A stretch of 5,878 bases of DNA from an uncultured Acetatifactor sp. (lineage in GTDB: Bacteria; Bacillota; Clostridia; Lachnospirales; Lachnospiraceae), in NCBI GenBank assembly GCA_910587555.1, contig CAJULV010000108.1, forward strand, positions 1 to 5,878. The letters are read 5' to 3'. The translations under genes and the position numbers were made by a program. Below the pieces are notes generated by a model. The model worked only from the letters and a program-made list of their open reading frames with translations, was not told the DNA's origin and did no database searches. Positions within the stretch are counted from its first letter, which is position 1. Each line of letters starts with the position of its first letter. Positions 5,287-5,878 of this stretch are shown here, piece by piece.

Positions 5287-5878
5287 ACCAGTCTCCCCCT
5301 TCTGTAAATAAACCTGACTTTTCCGGTACCTGACAGACAGAGACGGTTCAGCCCCTCCTGCAGCGTGATTTCCGGTACCTGGTACTCTCCCTGCTCCAGC
5401 CTGTATGTGTCCCCCCCAAAAGTCAGGAGGACCTTCCCCTCCACCAGGATCCTGGGCAGAACCGGCATGACATCATTGGGCAGCAGAATTTCCTTTTCCG
5501 TTCCGGAAGCCGTTTCCACATGGACGGTCTCCGTCCGCTCATATTTATAGGGCCTGACCCTGGCCGCAAAATACAGCTCATACAGAGGCCCCGCACGCTC
5601 CTCCTTCGTACAGGAGACCCGGCCATCATAGAAAAACTCCCTCTCCCTCTCCAGGATGATCTCCATCCTCCTCCCATGCAGGTCATTTTTCATCCTGTCC
5701 TTTTTCTCCGCGGAAAACAGAGTGAACTTAAACTCAATACTCCCGTCCCCGTATACCAGACCGCCCACGGCCTCGGTCAAATCAATGGAAGAATTCCCCC
5801 CTGCGATGTCTACATAGTTCTCCTTGACTGCAGGCGGCGTGATCCTGGCATAGTTCATCACCGCCCCATAGTCATCCC
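5283..5878 (-). CDS. Distal tail protein (Dit-like), 5' end beyond the window
   Basis: Dit proteins form a hexameric ring joining the tail tube to the hub and baseplate. The visible part is 197 residues and enters from the right edge as D-D-Y-G-A-V-M-N-Y-A-R. Because the frame is open to the edge and the text resembles the first strand region of Dit proteins, the GTG at 5861 or ATG at 5858 is unlikely to be the true start; I expect a short missing N-terminus. Diagnostic pieces are NYVDIAGGNSSIDLTEAVGG, a LHGRRMEIILEREREFFYDG segment typical of the Dit N-domain, and PYKYERTETVH at the domain boundary. A second beta domain follows, ending LNRLCLSGTGKVRFIYRRGR-L-V. The stop TGA overlaps the hub ATG by four bases, which indicates coupled translation in one late operon. 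Confidence 0.87.
   Translation of the reverse strand, partial: DDYGAVMNYARITPPAVKENYVDIAGGNSSIDLTEAVGGLVYGDGSIEFKFTLFSAEKKDRMKNDLHGRRMEIILEREREFFYDGRVSCTKEERAGPLYELYFAARVRPYKYERTETVHVETASGTEKEILLPNDVMPVLPRILVEGKVLLTFGGDTYRLEQGEYQVPEITLQEGLNRLCLSGTGKVRFIYRRGRLV
5293..5300 (-). promoter_or_regulatory. Ribosome binding site of the hub gene
   Basis: AGGGGGAG on the minus strand is followed by ACTGGT and ATG at 5286. It lies inside the last codons of the Dit gene and supports the overlapping ATGA stop/start arrangement. Confidence 0.75.

Noticed and set aside
4330..5307. 325-codon open frame on the plus strand opposite the hub gene
   Set aside because: It is antisense to a clearly recognised tail gene, has no family resemblance, and its H/P/R/L-rich composition is what the complement of this coding frame produces.
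5283..5861. Complete Dit gene starting at GTG 5861
   Set aside because: The frame is open to the window edge, no ribosome site is seen before 5861, and Dit proteins usually have another short strand region before this point.

Overview
The window is the distal-tail-to-lysis segment of a tailed phage or prophage of the siphovirus type. Every supported gene lies on the minus strand, so transcription runs from the right edge towards base 1. The likely host is a gut Clostridia member, probably Lachnospiraceae. That assignment rests on recognised protein style (BppU-like N-terminus, collagen-like inserts in the tail hub, TcdE-type holin, amidase opening with an HAGHNPDG motif), on strong AGGAGG-type ribosome sites and on moderate GC. 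Nothing in the window shows whether it is an integrated prophage or a free phage.

Layout in transcription order. (1) 5878-5283: distal tail protein (Dit-like), its N-terminus cut by the window edge. (2) 5286-3451: 611-aa tail hub/Tal-like protein, start overlapping the Dit stop as ATGA, with a C-terminal extension carrying seven G-X-Y triplets. (3) 3458-2529: 309-aa protein of unknown function, AT-rich, most likely starting at TTG. (4) 2481-829: 550-aa fibre or receptor-binding candidate with a BppU-like N-terminus, a helical stalk and a propeller-like C-terminus. (5) a 62-base gap plus the holin's upstream region, holding a possible tiny ORF and a 7-bp hairpin. (6) 706-239: 155-aa holin of the TcdE/phage_holin_4 type. 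(7) 235-211: a terminator-like hairpin with a UUCG loop. (8) 181-1: the first 60 residues of an N-acetylmuramoyl-L-alanine amidase endolysin.

Functionally, Dit and the hub form the tail tip, the 309-aa and 550-aa proteins probably decorate it and touch the host surface, and holin plus amidase release progeny. The least ordinary parts are the unrecognised 309-aa protein, the mosaic architecture of the two large tail proteins (they share a G-x-x-G-Y...GA-x-x-V-x-P-F junction motif), and the small hairpin/ORF region in front of the holin. I saw no tRNA, CRISPR array, insertion sequence, reverse transcriptase or convincing promoter, and no gene-free stretch over 300 bases. The window is mostly an ordinary phage late region, and I do not see clear evidence of a wholly new system.
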